DNA of 64,000 nt, taken from assembly GCA_024180945.1 (NCBI GenBank), contig JAKSGN010000002.1:1364001-1428000 (forward strand). The letters are read 5' to 3'. Each line of letters begins with the position of its first letter. The stretch's first letter is position 1. Shown here one piece after another: positions 1 through 11,565 of the stretch. The notes under the pieces were generated by a model. The model was given only the letters and a program-made list of their open reading frames with translations. It did not search any database and was not told where the DNA came from. Source of the DNA: Macrophomina tecta. Taxonomy: Eukaryota; Ascomycota; Dothideomycetes; Botryosphaeriales; Botryosphaeriaceae. The position numbers and the translations under genes are program-made.

Positions 1-1952
1 GCCGCTCGCCGCGCTCCTCACCGCTTCCCCGAAGCTAGCCTTACGCCCAACTGTGGGGATTACATAAGTTACAGAGGGCACGGGAGCACGCGCTGTCCTT
101 GCTGAACAAAAAAATGTCCCCGCCCCACCGCTGCCACTTCACATTTCACAAACCCTTGTGCAACGGCCTCTGCGTCGAGGCACACACCGCCCAAAGGTCC
201 CGGAATCACCACAGAACACAGCAGCAGCTCTAGACTACTGTGAAATGAAGCTCGCCCTGTGACAACCCGGATGCTCTGCCTTGCGCCGCCAGTGCTTCGA
301 CGCGCCCCGGCGCGCCGGCTTCAATCGCAATCTTCTGGGCTGACCAAGGACACAGCCACCAGCTCGCACGCTGCCGTACCCTACATCGCTGCTGCACAGC
401 TTCGGGATCGCTCGCCCAGTGCCGCCTTCACCGGTCCCTGGAAGATCCCCCTGAGATGAAGGCGCCTTCTCTCCACAATCTCACTCCACGGTGCCTGATT
501 CATTCCTCGCGGGACAACTACTCGGTCACCGGCCGCCCGCTTCCCCGGAGCACAGGCAATGGATACACATCGAGGTCTCTGCTGGAGCTGGCGTGACCGG
601 TCAGGGTGCTCTGGCCCACCCACAGAGAAAAAAGTTGTACAACATCTTCCCGTACCGCTCAACACACACACATACGCGTATGCGGCGCTTGATGGGCCTC
701 CCCGAGCCCGTGCGGCTGGAATGTGTCGATGTGGGCGGAGCCCACCCAGCTTCCAGAATTCTCGGGTCGCCTCGGGAAACTTTCACATCTCGCAGCTGGC
801 CGAATGACAACGCATTGCCCAAGCCTGGGCGTCATCGTGCTCCAGTTCTTTTCTTTTTCTCCCTCAAAATTCCAGCTTCTCATTTTGCGCACCGGTCTAG
901 AGCGTTACCACGCCATTGACCCATTGGATATCGTCATTTCTCTATACAGACACGTCAGTGTGAGTGTTGGCGTTTTCTTCGACGTGTATTCCGCGATGCC
1001 GCCGCTAGACCGCAAGCCTCGTGTATAACGTAATTGCCACCAAACTCAGAACGTGCGGCTACATACGTCGTAAGTCCCGAGTGCATGTACGACGAGCCCG
1101 ACGTTGGACAGATTGATCGCCGGGCGCCTATGCGTCGGCCACGACAATTTTTGGTGGAGTCTGATGACCCTGCGCTCAGCCTTACCTACGCGTCTGCCGC
1201 AGGTACGATGTCAGTCTCTCAAAGTCTTGCAGCATGGCCAGACCGGTGAAGTGAAGCATTCGTCCGCGTGCACGTATCCAAGAGAATGATTCGGTTTACG
1301 TCCGGACAAGTGGTTGAACCCGCGACGCGAATCATCCCGTTTGCAATTACCTTGACACAGCCCTCATACACACGCATCCGCCGCAGTGAGTACCTTGATG
1401 GGTTGTTCTCCCATGCTATCCGGTTGCTCAGCATGGCGCGTCCATGCTAGTTTCCCGCCTTGGAGTCTCTGTTTCATGCACACCGCAATCTTACTCTGAT
1501 TCTTAGACTTTCTCTCGCGTCCAGGGATCAACATTTGCTTGTCCCAGAAGTATCCACGCGATCCGCGACGTCTAGTGCACTTAGCAAGCCACGCGAGGGG
1601 AGCTCTCCCACAGTCTTTCGTTGATCTCCTTCAATTCACATGCGGAGGGGCATGAGCAGTCCGTGCTTGGATGAAAGTGGATCAGAAGGATTCCCCCTTT
1701 GCAAATCATTTGGTGGGCTTGGAGCAATCGGTTTACCTTCTGGTGAGTGTACCAATCCAGGACGTCGTCGCTCCCACGCGCAACCTATTACGAGTCAGCC
1801 AAGAACCCACGTGCTGAGGCAGGGTCCCCTGGAGGCGTCGAACTACTCTTCTGCAGAGTTCGAAAGACTCTCCACTTTGACATTTCCGTCTCGTAAGCTT
1901 TCGTTCTCACAGTTCCTCTTTCAAATTTGCCGCGAACGGCCGGCAGGGGCTG

Positions 1953-1979
1953 TGCTGCTACTGCTTCTGCTGCTGCTGC
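1953..1979 (+). repeat. Imperfect CTG microsatellite
   Basis: A run of CTG/CTA/CTT triplets that one frame reads as eight leucines. It lies in non-genic sequence, so it is treated as a simple repeat and not as coding. Confidence 0.7.
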
Positions 1980-4327
1980 GTGATATTATGAGTTTGCGCG
2001 CGAAACCTTATCAGAGGGGCTCGTGGTTCAACGCCGGGCCCCGCGCACACGTTCGACAAGGTGTGATCAATAGCGCGAGACGCTCTGCTCGCCAAGATTC
2101 GGAGCGGCCATACCTGCATGAGAGTGGCTCAAATTCCATCATGGAAAGGCACTGTGCACGCAAGCGCGCGAGTGCGCCGCTGCTCGCTCCCTATTCCGTA
2201 TTTCGTATCATATCTGGCGGGCTACTGTAGCCGGTGATTGACGCGGTGCGCCAAAATACAGTATAGGGCACATATGACCTGCGGCCGTAGGGAAGTCAGG
2301 GTCAATCCAGCTGATCCTACATACGGCAGATGAGGAAAGCTGAGAGATGCCGATGTCGAATGGGTTATCGCGAACAGCAACTGATGAACGCTCTCCCCGT
2401 TTTTCATGAAGTCATGGGTTCTTGCTTCTTTCGATGGCAAGCCAATCCGCTTATCGCCGTGTTGCTGCGGGACCCGTTTTATTGCGTTCGAGCGCTCGTC
2501 GCTCGCCTTACCGCTTTGGGTCGAAGATATACCTTGGCCTCATCACCTGCTCCCACCCCAAGTCATGTCTGTAGTAGTAGATGTCTTCGGAGCCTGGGAT
2601 GTCCCAAAAAAAAAAAATAAAAATGAAAATGAAAAAGTTGTGCGTACACGCAGACATATTCAAGACGAAAAAGCGGGCGCTGGCTGAGGACGCGGAGGAA
2701 ATCGCACAGACAGCTAATTTTGAAAGGGTAGACTCTCCCTCCCTCCAACGACGACGACGACAACGACCATCTCTCGACTCAACATCAATATTTCCTTATC
2801 TTCTGCCGGAGATGACCACCTGCGGCGATTGCTCCTCAATCACCAGTGGGGAACATCGAAGCGAGAGAGAAAAAAGAAAATAGATGCAGGAACCCCGCCG
2901 GGAATCGCGCGCCGACGTGCCTATCTGTGGGAATCAGGCCACGGTTGCTGAGTGTGGTTTAAGTCGATTCTGTTTCCCCTCCAGCCTAGGTAGGATCTGA
3001 GAGGGCAGCGGTCGTAGTGCGCTATCGGATGAACGATGAGTCTTCGTTCGGAGAGGCGCACGGGCCCTCGGTACAGCGAAAGCAGAGCACAAATGTCGCC
3101 AAGCAATTCTGCCGTGCCGATGGCTCCCTCACTGAACGGACAAAAAGCCACCGACATCGGGTGGCGAGGACGGGCGGCACGATATTTTGGGGTAAAGCAG
3201 CAGCAAGTGGCAGCACTTCCTCGTTCCTCCGCAAGCAGCGGCTTCGCCTGCCAGGGACACCAACTTCCTGCTAGGTCTGTTGTCGTGGGATACCGATATA
3301 CGGTCAGCTTGCAGCAAAAGCCCTTTCGTAGCAGTGACGCGCGACGACATTTACCCTTGCTTGCAGACCGCTCCCGTTCAATCAGCGTGAAGCACAGCGG
3401 TGCAAGGTAGGCCGCAACCCACGGCGGAGAGGGGTCCTCGCAGACCACATTGCCGGGTACCTCTCGATGCGCGAGATCGAGAACATGACGAAGGCAGGTT
3501 GACACAAGAAACTGTCAAGGGCACGTCGAAGGAGCGAAAGAGGGAGCCAGCGCATGGGTAAGTTGGCGCGGAACTGGTACCCTCGGGACCATTCCTGGTC
3601 CAAAAGTGGGCTGGACGAATGCGAGGCGCGGGAAAAGTCGTCGCCAGCCGGTACAAGGCATTATACTTTCACACTTCCCTGACTTCTTAGTCACAGCAAA
3701 CTCAAGTTTCTTATATTGTAAGACCCTTAAGCTACCAGGGACGAACGGTGCCGTGGTCCCAGAACCGTCTGAAATGCTGGCCCATGTCAGGATTCAGGAT
3801 GTCGAGCCCTATCTCTATGCGATCCGCCGTTCGATCGAGCGAGGGTTGCTCTGCTTGCTCAGCCTTTTCGCCCTTCAGTTCCGTGATCTAGAAGCTTCAC
3901 ACCCCTGCTTCGAACCCATCCCACCCTGTCTCGAGATCGGACTGATGGAGATCCTTTCGTCCATCAGGGTCTACTGTCAGGGTCCTCCGACCCGAAGTCT
4001 TCCGCCCCTTATCGAAAGTAAGATTGAGGTCGCTGATAAATTCGACATCCGTATATCCGTATCGCTCGATGTGCTTCGTCCATGATAGTTTACTCGCTTG
4101 CTTTCAACCGGGAGGCAGCATCCGGATCAGCATTACCCGAGATTCGCCTAGGCTTGATGTGACCGTTGTGGGCGTTGTCGAAGGTGTAGCTGTCCCTGAA
4201 AATCACCCCAACGCCCCCCGGCTCTAGACTTCGCCTCAAGGATACAGCGAAGCCCAATTACTTCTTTAACCACTCCACTCTCTGAAGTTCCAATCAAGCG
4301 CTGTGTCGAGTGCAGAATTAGAGTTGC

Positions 4328-4347
4328 AAAAAAAAAAAAAAAAAAAA
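4328..4347 (+). repeat. Poly(A) homopolymer run of 20
   Basis: Twenty consecutive A residues just past the 3' end of the minus-strand gene at 4379-4892. It could be a decayed retroelement tail or simple slippage; no target-site duplication was noticed. Confidence 0.9.
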
Positions 4348-4378
4348 GAAAAGACAAATCTACGGGCAACTCCGTATC

Positions 4379-4892
4379 TCAGGTGGCCCATTCCGGAAAC
4401 TCCAACACAACCGCCCATCGAACGTCCGTGACCGAGGCGCTCACGCCATGCCCTCCACGCCCGCTTCCTGTTCTTCCGCCATTCCCGCTATGAGCGCCCA
4501 ACGGATTCCGATGGTGGTTCGACAGCTTCCAGTTGGCGTTGGCGCAGTACATCGCCTCCGGTTTGTGCTTGACATTAATGCGGTAGTCGCAGAACTCAAT
4601 CTACTCTCTACACCCCGTCAATCATCATATTTACGAGAGCACCCGACCCCCTTTCATTGAGAGTGGGTAAGGTCTAGGAGTAAAGATAGTCGATACTCAC
4701 CAGTTCCGACATGAAGGTCCGACCGAAGCCATCGGGCCTGCCGTGCAGGAGGCCGCGCTCGTTGAGTTGGACCTTGCTGTTGGATGCTGCGTGTGCTACG
4801 GCCGAGAGGCGGCGCCAGAGCGAGACACAGATAATGGGCAGCTTGTCGGAGTTCACTGTCGGTATGTCGGGCAGAACGGTGGCTGCGGGCAT
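4379..4892 (-). CDS. Unrecognised 137-aa protein, two exons
   Basis: Exons on the minus strand are 4701-4892 and 4379-4600, separated by a 100-nt intron with a GTGAGT donor and a TAG acceptor. The join preserves phase 0 and gives 137 aa. I do not recognise the family. The N-terminal half (about 15-90) looks globular and contains the segment LLHGRPDGFGRTFMSEL, which runs through the splice junction into IEFCDYRINVKHKPEAMYCA. The tail after residue 100 is Gly/Ser/Asn-rich and then ends in a short Trp-containing segment. There is no signal peptide or membrane segment. The uninterrupted frame across the junction and the plausible amino-acid composition are the evidence for a real gene; the start is the first ATG in frame. 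Function unknown. Confidence 0.62.
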
Positions 4893-5614
4893 GGTGGTGA
4901 TTGTTCGCGGAATGTAGACGTCGCCGCGGGGGGGTGGAGGGGCGCGAGAAACAGTGAGAGGATGGGCAAGTGGAGGAAGCGTCAGCCGCTAAAGGGTATG
5001 TCGCTGTTGTATCGGGTGATGGTGTTGATGTTGCCACGACACCACCTGCGCTGCCAGGAGGCTACCTACTCATTCAGCATAATCAGAACGAGTCCGAGCC
5101 AGATCTTGCGGCGGCAATATAGGGGAAACTTCCTGAGCAAAAGCAACAATATTTCCGTATCACCGCTTGAGCGCCCAGCCCTAAGAATGATGTGCCTCCG
5201 CTTATCGTGTCGTGGTTTCCTTGATGGTAGGCTCTTTCTAGCTGAGTATATTGACCTTTCAATGCATTAGAATGCTTGCCCTCATCCTGTAAAAACTTTT
5301 GCAGCAACATTTGTTAAAAGAAACCTTGCTTTAGGTTTCCTGAGTGAGCACTTGAATCTACTACGGTAATGATAGCAATACATCCGACCCTCCGATTAAT
5401 ATTGAAGGTACTAGAACCCTCAATTTACCCCCCTCTTTTTGTTCTTTTCCCTCTCTCTCCCCTCTCTTCGATAGACCATCCTTTGTCGAAATTGACGACA
5501 GTGATGAAACCTTATTCCATGCCGTCCCATGCTGCGCCGTGCAAATTGCTTCTCATCTCATACATTGACGCTTTGCACAAGTGATACATTGCCTCGCGCA
5601 AGGGGAGAAGGCTC
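4893..5614. other. Intergenic, nothing recognised
   Basis: Upstream of the 137-aa gene and downstream of SKI8, both minus strand. Short frames only (for example 5083-5310 -), with no family resemblance. Confidence 0.7.
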
Positions 5615-6903
5615 TCAGCTACCGCTTGCTTCCCGGTAGAAGGAGATGCTCTTTCCTGCACCGGCTACGGCGAACATCTCTGCGCGATGAGTCTTTGGCA
5701 GCCACTTGACAGACCAGAGCGCCTTGTCGGATTCCGAATGGGTTGCTACGCATGTCTTCATCTCTATCGACCAAATCTTCGCCTTGCCGTCGAAAGAACT
5801 ACACATGAAACTCATTAGTTTCCACGCCTCAAATAGGAAACGTCTTTTAGTTACTGGCGAGGGCGTCAGAACTCACCCAGTCAACAGATACTCGCCAGTG
5901 TCATTCCAGTCTAGGCTCATGATCCATGCGGCATGGCCGGAGAGGTTGGCGACCTGCTCGCCCGACTCTACATCATACAAAGCGATTGTTCTTGCGTCTC
6001 CCGCTGCGGCCAGAAGCTTGCAACCTGGAGAGAAAGCGAGAGCGCGGATCGGCTTGATGAGACCTATTCACCGTCAATGTAAATTTTCACAAAGATTGAT
6101 GGCATAGTATATGATACCTGGGAGCGAGTGCAGCATGCGGCCAGTCTCGTTGTTGAAGACGTAGATACTTCCGTTCTCATGACCTGAGGCTGTGAAGCGG
6201 CCGTCAACGCTCTGCATATAGTCAGTATAACTCTCTACCGAGGAATCCTCCGATGCATACCAAGTTGATACACATGCCGAAGCTGCCCTTCGTCTCGAAC
6301 TCCCGGATCTTCTCCTTCGAAGACGTCTCCCATACATTGATGCGCCCATCATGCGTCGTGCTCGCCAGATAGGTGCCATCTTCACTCAAGGAAATTGCCC
6401 ATACTTCGCCAGCTTTGTTACTCTCTATTCCCAGGCGACGCATTAGCGCATGCATGGTAGGTGGGGCTTAATGCAGGAAAGGCAGTACAGACCTGCAACG
6501 GAGCCCTCTTCCTTCCAGGCACCGTCTTCGCCCACGCCCCAAAGCTTCACGTCGCCGGCAAAGCCAGCGCTCGCAGCCTTCTTGCCATTTGCAGATGTAA
6601 CGACGTGGTGACAGCCAAGCTTGTGTACGCCTTGCAGTGTCTGGGTGAGCGGAAAGTCGGGCTCGGCCGTGGAGTAGATGCGGATGCTCGAGGAGCCTGA
6701 TGCTGAGAGGAGACTGGTCTTGGTAGGTGCAATCGAGAAGATGTCGGTAGGGTGGGCTACGGACGGTTAGCAAGGCCTGACAGTCAGCGTGAGGGCTGAG
6801 GGAACTTTACCGCTGTCCACGGTGTGGAGGGTGAGGTATTGCTTCGACTGCGTTAGAGATCAGCGCACTGGTTCATTATAGAGGAGGGCAACGAGCGCAC
6901 CAT
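5615..6903 (-). CDS. SKI8: WD40 protein, Ski8/Rec14 homologue (Ski complex)
   Basis: Seven exons on the minus strand: 6901-6903, 6811-6847, 6493-6756, 6261-6424, 6118-6211, 5877-6063 and 5615-5798, giving 310 aa. The protein is a chain of WD40 repeats, for example STTHDGRINVWE, SGHENGSIYVFN, SGHAAWIMSLDW and SSFDGKAKIWSIE, and starts MSKQYLTLHTVDS as Ski8 orthologues do. In the family, Ski8 scaffolds Ski2-Ski3 to feed RNA to the cytoplasmic exosome, and it has a separate meiotic role with Spo11 (Rec103/Rec14). Exon 1 consists of the ATG alone: the first intron starts directly after the start codon and the second residue comes from exon 2. The length agrees with fungal Ski8. Gene confidence is high; the meiotic role is inferred from homology. 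Confidence 0.93.
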
Positions 6904-7295
6904 GACCGCGGCGATTGGCGGCCGCGAGAGGCGCGCTGCAAATGAAGGAAAGTGGCTGAGGTAGCGGGGTGTGTCGCGTTTGCCGGAAGACGCGTTTTGA
7001 GCTTGACGATGTCATAGCGGGGAATCACGAAACGGGATGCACATCACCTCGCGCGCACGCGGGCCACTGCGCCGGCGCATGGAACTTGCTTAATGCAGCC
7101 TCATGATTCTCGATATACATAATTGTACATGTTTTTGATGCGCGCTGGCACTACCTGCCAGAAATGAATTTTTTACACCCATGCGCGCGGGATATCCCAA
7201 ACACCAGCCCAATGCCATCAGCGCCGTTAATGCCACTCGAGTTCCTTCCACCAATTCAGCAGAGGCGGCCATAGACTCGCCTATTCCACGCTATT
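6904..7295. other. Intergenic between SKI8 start and bL32m end
   Basis: About 390 bp holding the SKI8 promoter and the 3' flank of the bL32m gene. No motif recognised. Confidence 0.7.
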
Positions 7296-7755
7296 TCATT
7301 CCTTCGAGACGTGGTCCTCGTTGCCTTTCAGCCAATGCTGGATAGCTGCGGTTGTGGTCAGCCTTTTCGTCTCGGTGCTGGAGAGCAAATGACATACACT
7401 GCACACAGTAAGGGCACATGATGTGGGCGCGCTTGGGTCTGCCGCAGCCGGGGCACTTGACGACCTCAGTCACATCCTTCAATGCCTTTCCGGCCATCTG
7501 CCTATGTCTCTTCTTCATGTGCGACGTCTTCTTCTTGGGCACAGCCCGCAATATCGATTCCCAGATGCCCGACAGGACTCCAGAGACGCCCGCAATAGCA
7601 GCAACGGCCGGGGCAGGAATGCGGAGCGAGACGGGCACGAGCGGGCGTTGCTGCAGGCGACGAAGCAGCGGCGGCAGTGGGCGCGACGTCGCGGGGCTGG
7701 CGGCAGGGACGAGGGCAGCGAGCGGGCCCGCGGAGAATTGGCGGAGGGCGGCCAT
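7296..7755 (-). CDS. MRPL32: Mitochondrial large-subunit ribosomal protein bL32m
   Basis: Two exons, 7398-7755 and 7296-7345, with a 52-nt intron (GTATGT...GCTGAC...CAG), give 135 aa. The first ~70 residues form a mitochondrial presequence-like region rich in Ala, Arg, Ser and Pro without acidic residues. It is followed by the mature bL32 start AVPKKKTSHMKKRHRQMAG and a zinc-ribbon CPGCGRPKRAH...CPYC with four cysteines. The last exon supplies IQHWLKGNEDHVSKE, the usual fungal bL32m tail. Without splicing the reading runs into unrelated sequence, which supports the intron. In yeast, maturation of this protein by the m-AAA protease gates mitoribosome assembly. It is divergently placed 327 bp from the septin gene. 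Confidence 0.94.
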
Positions 7756-8082
7756 GGCTACACGCGAATGTGGACGGCGCGGGCTCGGGGCGGGGTCGCG
7801 TGCGGCGGGGGGTCAGATGGAGCGAGCGTAGATGGGACTTCTGGAGGTGAGTTTGGAGAATGATTGACCCCGGGCCCGTGCGGCGGCATCCCTGCGCGGC
7901 CGTCGCCCGACACCTCTGCCCCCTTTCCCTCTCGCGCCTGCACACGCAGCGACCCTTTAGGCGCCTCCATACTCCACGGTCCCTCAGCCTCCAATTCTCC
8001 TCCACGCAGCCCACCCCGTTGTCGCTCGTTACCCTCTTCCGACTCTCTTCAACCTAAGCCCTCGCCGAGGCTCCCTGCAAAA
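7756..8082. promoter_or_regulatory. Bidirectional promoter, bL32m / septin
   Basis: 327 bp between two divergent start codons. The right half is pyrimidine-rich (CT-rich tracts near 7920-8045), as is common just upstream of starts of well-expressed fungal genes. No TATA box recognised. Confidence 0.6.
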
Positions 8083-9323
8083 ATGGCCGCCTCTCCTCAG
8101 ACCCAACAGGTTCCCTCCATTTTCCCCAAGAGCCATGTCGGTTTCGACAGCATCACGCAGCAGATTGAGAAGAAGCTGTTGAAGCGCGGTTTCCAGTTCA
8201 ACGTCATCTGCGTCGGTACGTCAACTCTCTCTCGCGCCTACCGACATCGCGCCTGTCTACTTATTCCACTGGCCACGCGTCGCTGACCACGAATGTTCCG
8301 CAGGCCAAACTGGTCTGGGCAAGTCGACCCTCATCAACACCATCTTCGCCTCGCACCTTATCGACAGCAAAGGTCGCCTTTCCCCCGACGAGCCTGTGCG
8401 CAGCACCACTGAAATCCAGGCTGTCTCGCACGTTATCGAGGAGAATGGCGTCCGTTTGCGCCTCAACATCGTCGACACCCCCGGTTACGGTGACCTGATC
8501 AACAACGACCGCTGCTGGGACCCCATTGTCAAGTACATTAAGGACCAGCACTCAGCCTACCTCCGCAAGGAGTTGACCGCCCAGCGCGAGCGCTATCTCC
8601 AGGACACGCGCATTCACTGCTGCTTGTTCTTCATCCAGCCCTCCGGCCATGCCCTCAAGCCCATTGACATTGTTGTGCTCAAGAAGCTGAGCGAGTTTGT
8701 CAACGTCGTGCCTGTCATCGCCAAGTCCGACTCCCTGACCCTCGAGGAGCGCGCCGAGTTCAAGGCTAGGATAAAAGAGGAGTTTGCTTTCCACAACCTT
8801 AAGATGTACCCTTACGACAATGACGAGGACGACTCGGAGGAAGCTGCCCTGAAGAACACCATCAAGGTTAGTGGAGAGCTATTGGAAGGAAATCCCCGAG
8901 CAGAGCCAAAAATTGACCTGTGTTGTAGGAGCAAATCCCCTTCGCCGTCGTTGGATCTGAGAAGACCATCGTTGTCGGTGGCCAGCAGGTTCGTGGCCGC
9001 CAGAACCGCTGGGGCGTCATCAACGGTGAGCGACAGCATTCAATATGCTATGTTGGAGAGCTTTGCGCTAATTGAACCAAACAGTCGAGGATGAGACCCA
9101 TTGCGAATTCGTCGCCCTCCGCGACTTCCTTACCCGCACTCACCTGCAGGACTTGATTGAGACGACGTCGCAGATCCACTACGAATCCTTCCGCGCGAAG
9201 CAGCTTCTTGCGCTCAAGGAGTCTAGCGCTGTTGGCCACGGCGGTGGCTCGAGGCCCATCTCCCCCGCTGCCGACAGGGAGCTGAGCAGGAATTCGCAGA
9301 GGATGACCATGAACGGCTACTGA
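8083..9323 (+). CDS. CDC10: Septin, Cdc10 type (AspD)
   Basis: Exons 8083-8215, 8304-8866, 8929-9025 and 9085-9323 encode 343 aa. It is a GTP-binding septin: G1 P-loop GQTGLGKS (about 45-52), G3 DTPG (102-105) and G4 AKSD (184-187). The septin unique element is visible around WGVINVEDETHCEFVALRDF and the frame ends in a short Ser-rich tail. It lacks the long C-terminal coiled coil found in Cdc3/Cdc11/Cdc12 types, and the N-terminus HVGFDSITQQIEKKLLKRGFQ matches the Cdc10 class. Septins form hetero-oligomeric rods at septa, hyphal branches and infection structures. The 5' leader is CT-rich and the start context is CAAAAATGG. All donors are GT and all acceptors AG. Confidence 0.96.
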
Positions 9324-9924
9324 GCAGCCTGGCTCTTAGGCCATGGTTGGCGGGGCGTAGAAAAAGACTTCCCCGGCCTGGGGATGAATGGAGGACTCCG
9401 GAGACCGCGAGTCGACTCTTTTTCGGGGGCGATCAAGGGAGCTTAGACGAGCATGATTGATACCAATGCGGGCCAGCTGGGCCGCTTACTTTGACACAAT
9501 TTTCCACTTTTAGCATTGGAGTAGGTGGATGGGAGGAGGGTATGCCGATTTTTCTCTCTTCCTCCATTCTAGGGCACTCGTTTGTCCTGACTTTCTCTTC
9601 AATTTCTCTATCTCTGCATGCATTATTTTTTGCGTCTTCTACCCTTTTAGTAGCAGCTCTATTTTCCAGTGGAAACCCTTTTTGTAGTCAAAAGCAGCTT
9701 AAGCGTTTCCTTTTTTTTTCCAGCTGCGGGTATGTAATAATCGTCTTTAATCGCCACGGGAGACGGGCCGTTGGATGTGAAGGTGTGTCGTTGCCTGCGT
9801 GATCAGCTAGAGACCCTACTGAGACCATCACCTATACAATTCCCCTGGGTTTTCGAAAGCCCGAACCCACGAACCGTGCCCGGAAGATGCCAAATCCACA
9901 CGGATACCTTCGGGCAGCGTTAAC
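9324..9924. other. Convergent 3' flanks of septin and guanylate kinase
   Basis: 600 bp between two stop codons facing each other; T-rich stretches at 9590-9720 fit 3' UTR and polyadenylation sequence of the septin gene. No gene seen. Confidence 0.7.
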
Positions 9925-10845
9925 TCAGGGCTCGACGATGAAGTCGCGCACCTCCTTGTAGGCCTTGTCCAAATCGTCATTCACGACCACCTTCTCATGG
10001 ATCTCGCCCTTCTCGGCAAACGCCATCTCGACGCGCGCCTGCTCCAGTCTCTTCTGGATGTCCCCCTCCTTGTCCGTGCCGCGGCCGCGCAGCCGCTGCT
10101 CCAGCACCTCGACGCTCGGCGGCGCAAGGAACAAGAACTTCGGCCGCTGGAACGGCAGGCGCCCTTCGCGCGCCAGCCGGTCCACCTGCTTGACGCCCTC
10201 GAGCTCGATGTCCAGGATGCACACGCGCCCCTGCTTGGCCACGTCCGCCACCGCCGCGAACGACGTCCCGTACCGGTTGCCGCCGAAGACGGCGTGCTCG
10301 ACGAAGGCCGACGATGCAATCATGTCCTCAAAGGTCTCGCGTGAGACGAAGTGGTATTCACGGCCGTCGAGCTCGCCCGGGCGGGGGGAGCGGGTCGTGT
10401 CTGGATGAGAAGAAAAAGGAACAAAAAAACAGTCAGCTCAAAGCTGTATTGCAGCAAGGATGGAAGGACAGGAGGGGAAGAGGAGGTTTTTACGGGAGAC
10501 AGAAAAGCCGAAGCGGTCGGGGAACTCGGCGAAGAGGCGCTTGAGAATCGTGCTCTTGCCCGCGCCGCTGGGGCCTGAGATGATGATGGGCCGTGTGTCA
10601 AGGACGGGCTTGGATTGCTGCTCAGTGGCCATCCTGTCGGTCGCTCGAGCGGTCCGAGAGCTGTGCGAAGAAGCTGTGGAAGAGGAGAAGAAGAATTGGC
10701 GCTGTGCGAAGCTGTACCGCTGCTGCTGCTGCTGCGGCTGAGGTGGGAGGAGGATGGAGAGGGGCGAGAACGGCTGGCTCGCTGCGGCAGGTTGACGGAT
10801 GAGCGATTGGGTGAGGCACTTCCGGGGCAACAACGATAGGCGCAT
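9925..10845 (-). CDS. GUK1: Guanylate kinase with optional N-terminal extension
   Basis: Two exons on the minus strand: 9925-10400 and 10494 up to either 10632 (short start) or 10845 (long start). The short form is 204 aa, the usual length of cytosolic guanylate kinase (GMP + ATP to GDP + ADP). It shows the P-loop GPSGAGKS (20-27 of the short form), [11 protein letters not shown] across the splice junction, GREYHFVS, and the lid/GMP region [15 protein letters not shown]. An in-frame ATG at 10845 adds 71 residues starting [19 protein letters not shown], Arg/Ser/Gln-rich with no acidic residue until just before the inner Met. That looks like a mitochondrial presequence. I give the long extent as the maximal CDS; which start is used, or both, cannot be decided from sequence. 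Confidence 0.93.
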
Positions 10846-11565
10846 ACCACCGTCTACTTATGGCTGAATGGGCTTATGACTGAACGGGGCGAAACAGGAC
10901 GTGTGAGGAGGGGTGTGGGACGATGTAGGCGGTGAGCGAGATTTCCCTGAGCCAAGAAATAATGGAGGCGGGGGTCTCCCCGGTCGAAAAGTGGAAAGCC
11001 ACCAAGACCCTGCAGACGTCACTTCAAACTGCCATTGGCGTCCTCTTTGATTTACCTCGGTGAAGTCAATTGCTAGAAAGTCTCGTTTCAGATCCTCAGT
11101 CACGATATCACTGAAAAACACATATAGTCAAGCTCATGGCATTCATGCCTAGGTATCTTCCTTCGCTCTACTACCCGCCCACCATCCTTACCATGCCGAG
11201 AAACTGCCCCACGCCACATACCACTTGAGCACACGTCTCTCCAGCACCGTCCATCGCCCATCATGATATGCTTCAGGCTTCTTCCCGATGTACACTGCAT
11301 GCCGCCATCTTAAAATCCCGCTCTTCCCTTGTCCTTTTCCCTTGTTTGAATGAAGCTCGAAACTCCCCAAACACCGTGCAATGAGCATGCTCTTGAGAAG
11401 CGGTCATCTCGCTTTGTATGAACCACCATTATCCAGAAGTAAAAGGAGAAGAAACACGCCCCCAGCCTGCGCGAGATAGAAACCCGGCAAAACAACCCTT
11501 CGTTTTTTCCAAATCCAGGAGATTGAATTCCATCGCATTATCATAGCCGATCCGAAATCCTTGCT
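10846..11565. other. Intergenic, 3' flank of RAE1 and promoter of GUK1
   Basis: 720 bp. A hypothetical spliced frame (11188-11388 joined to about 11100 and below) can be drawn on the minus strand, but it matches nothing known and ends without a credible last exon, so it is left out. Confidence 0.6.

Larger units (their letters stand above)
1..4378. other. Gene-poor interval, no supported gene
   Basis: I find no convincing gene in this 4.4 kb. Open frames of 140-196 codons occur (491-919 +, 1640-2230 +, 2921-3505 -, 3606-4085 +), but none resembles a known family, has flanking splice signals that extend it, or shows the codon preference of the neighbouring genes. It contains a CTG-rich microsatellite near 1953-1979, an A run at 2606-2617 and a 20-nt A run at 4328-4347. 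It lies at the window edge, so it may be a long regulatory region or the flank of something outside. Confidence 0.6.

Noticed and set aside
1640..2230. 196-codon plus-strand frame with a Leu8 run
   Set aside because: The leucine run is a CTG microsatellite and the rest has no family resemblance.
2921..3505. 194-codon minus-strand frame in the left gene-poor region
   Set aside because: No domain, no splice extension, and an overlapping frame of similar length on the other strand.
11050..11388. Possible spliced minus-strand gene between RAE1 and GUK1
   Set aside because: A GTAAGG/TTCAG join is possible in frame, but no terminal exon follows and the product is unrecognised; it more likely lies in the RAE1 3' flank.
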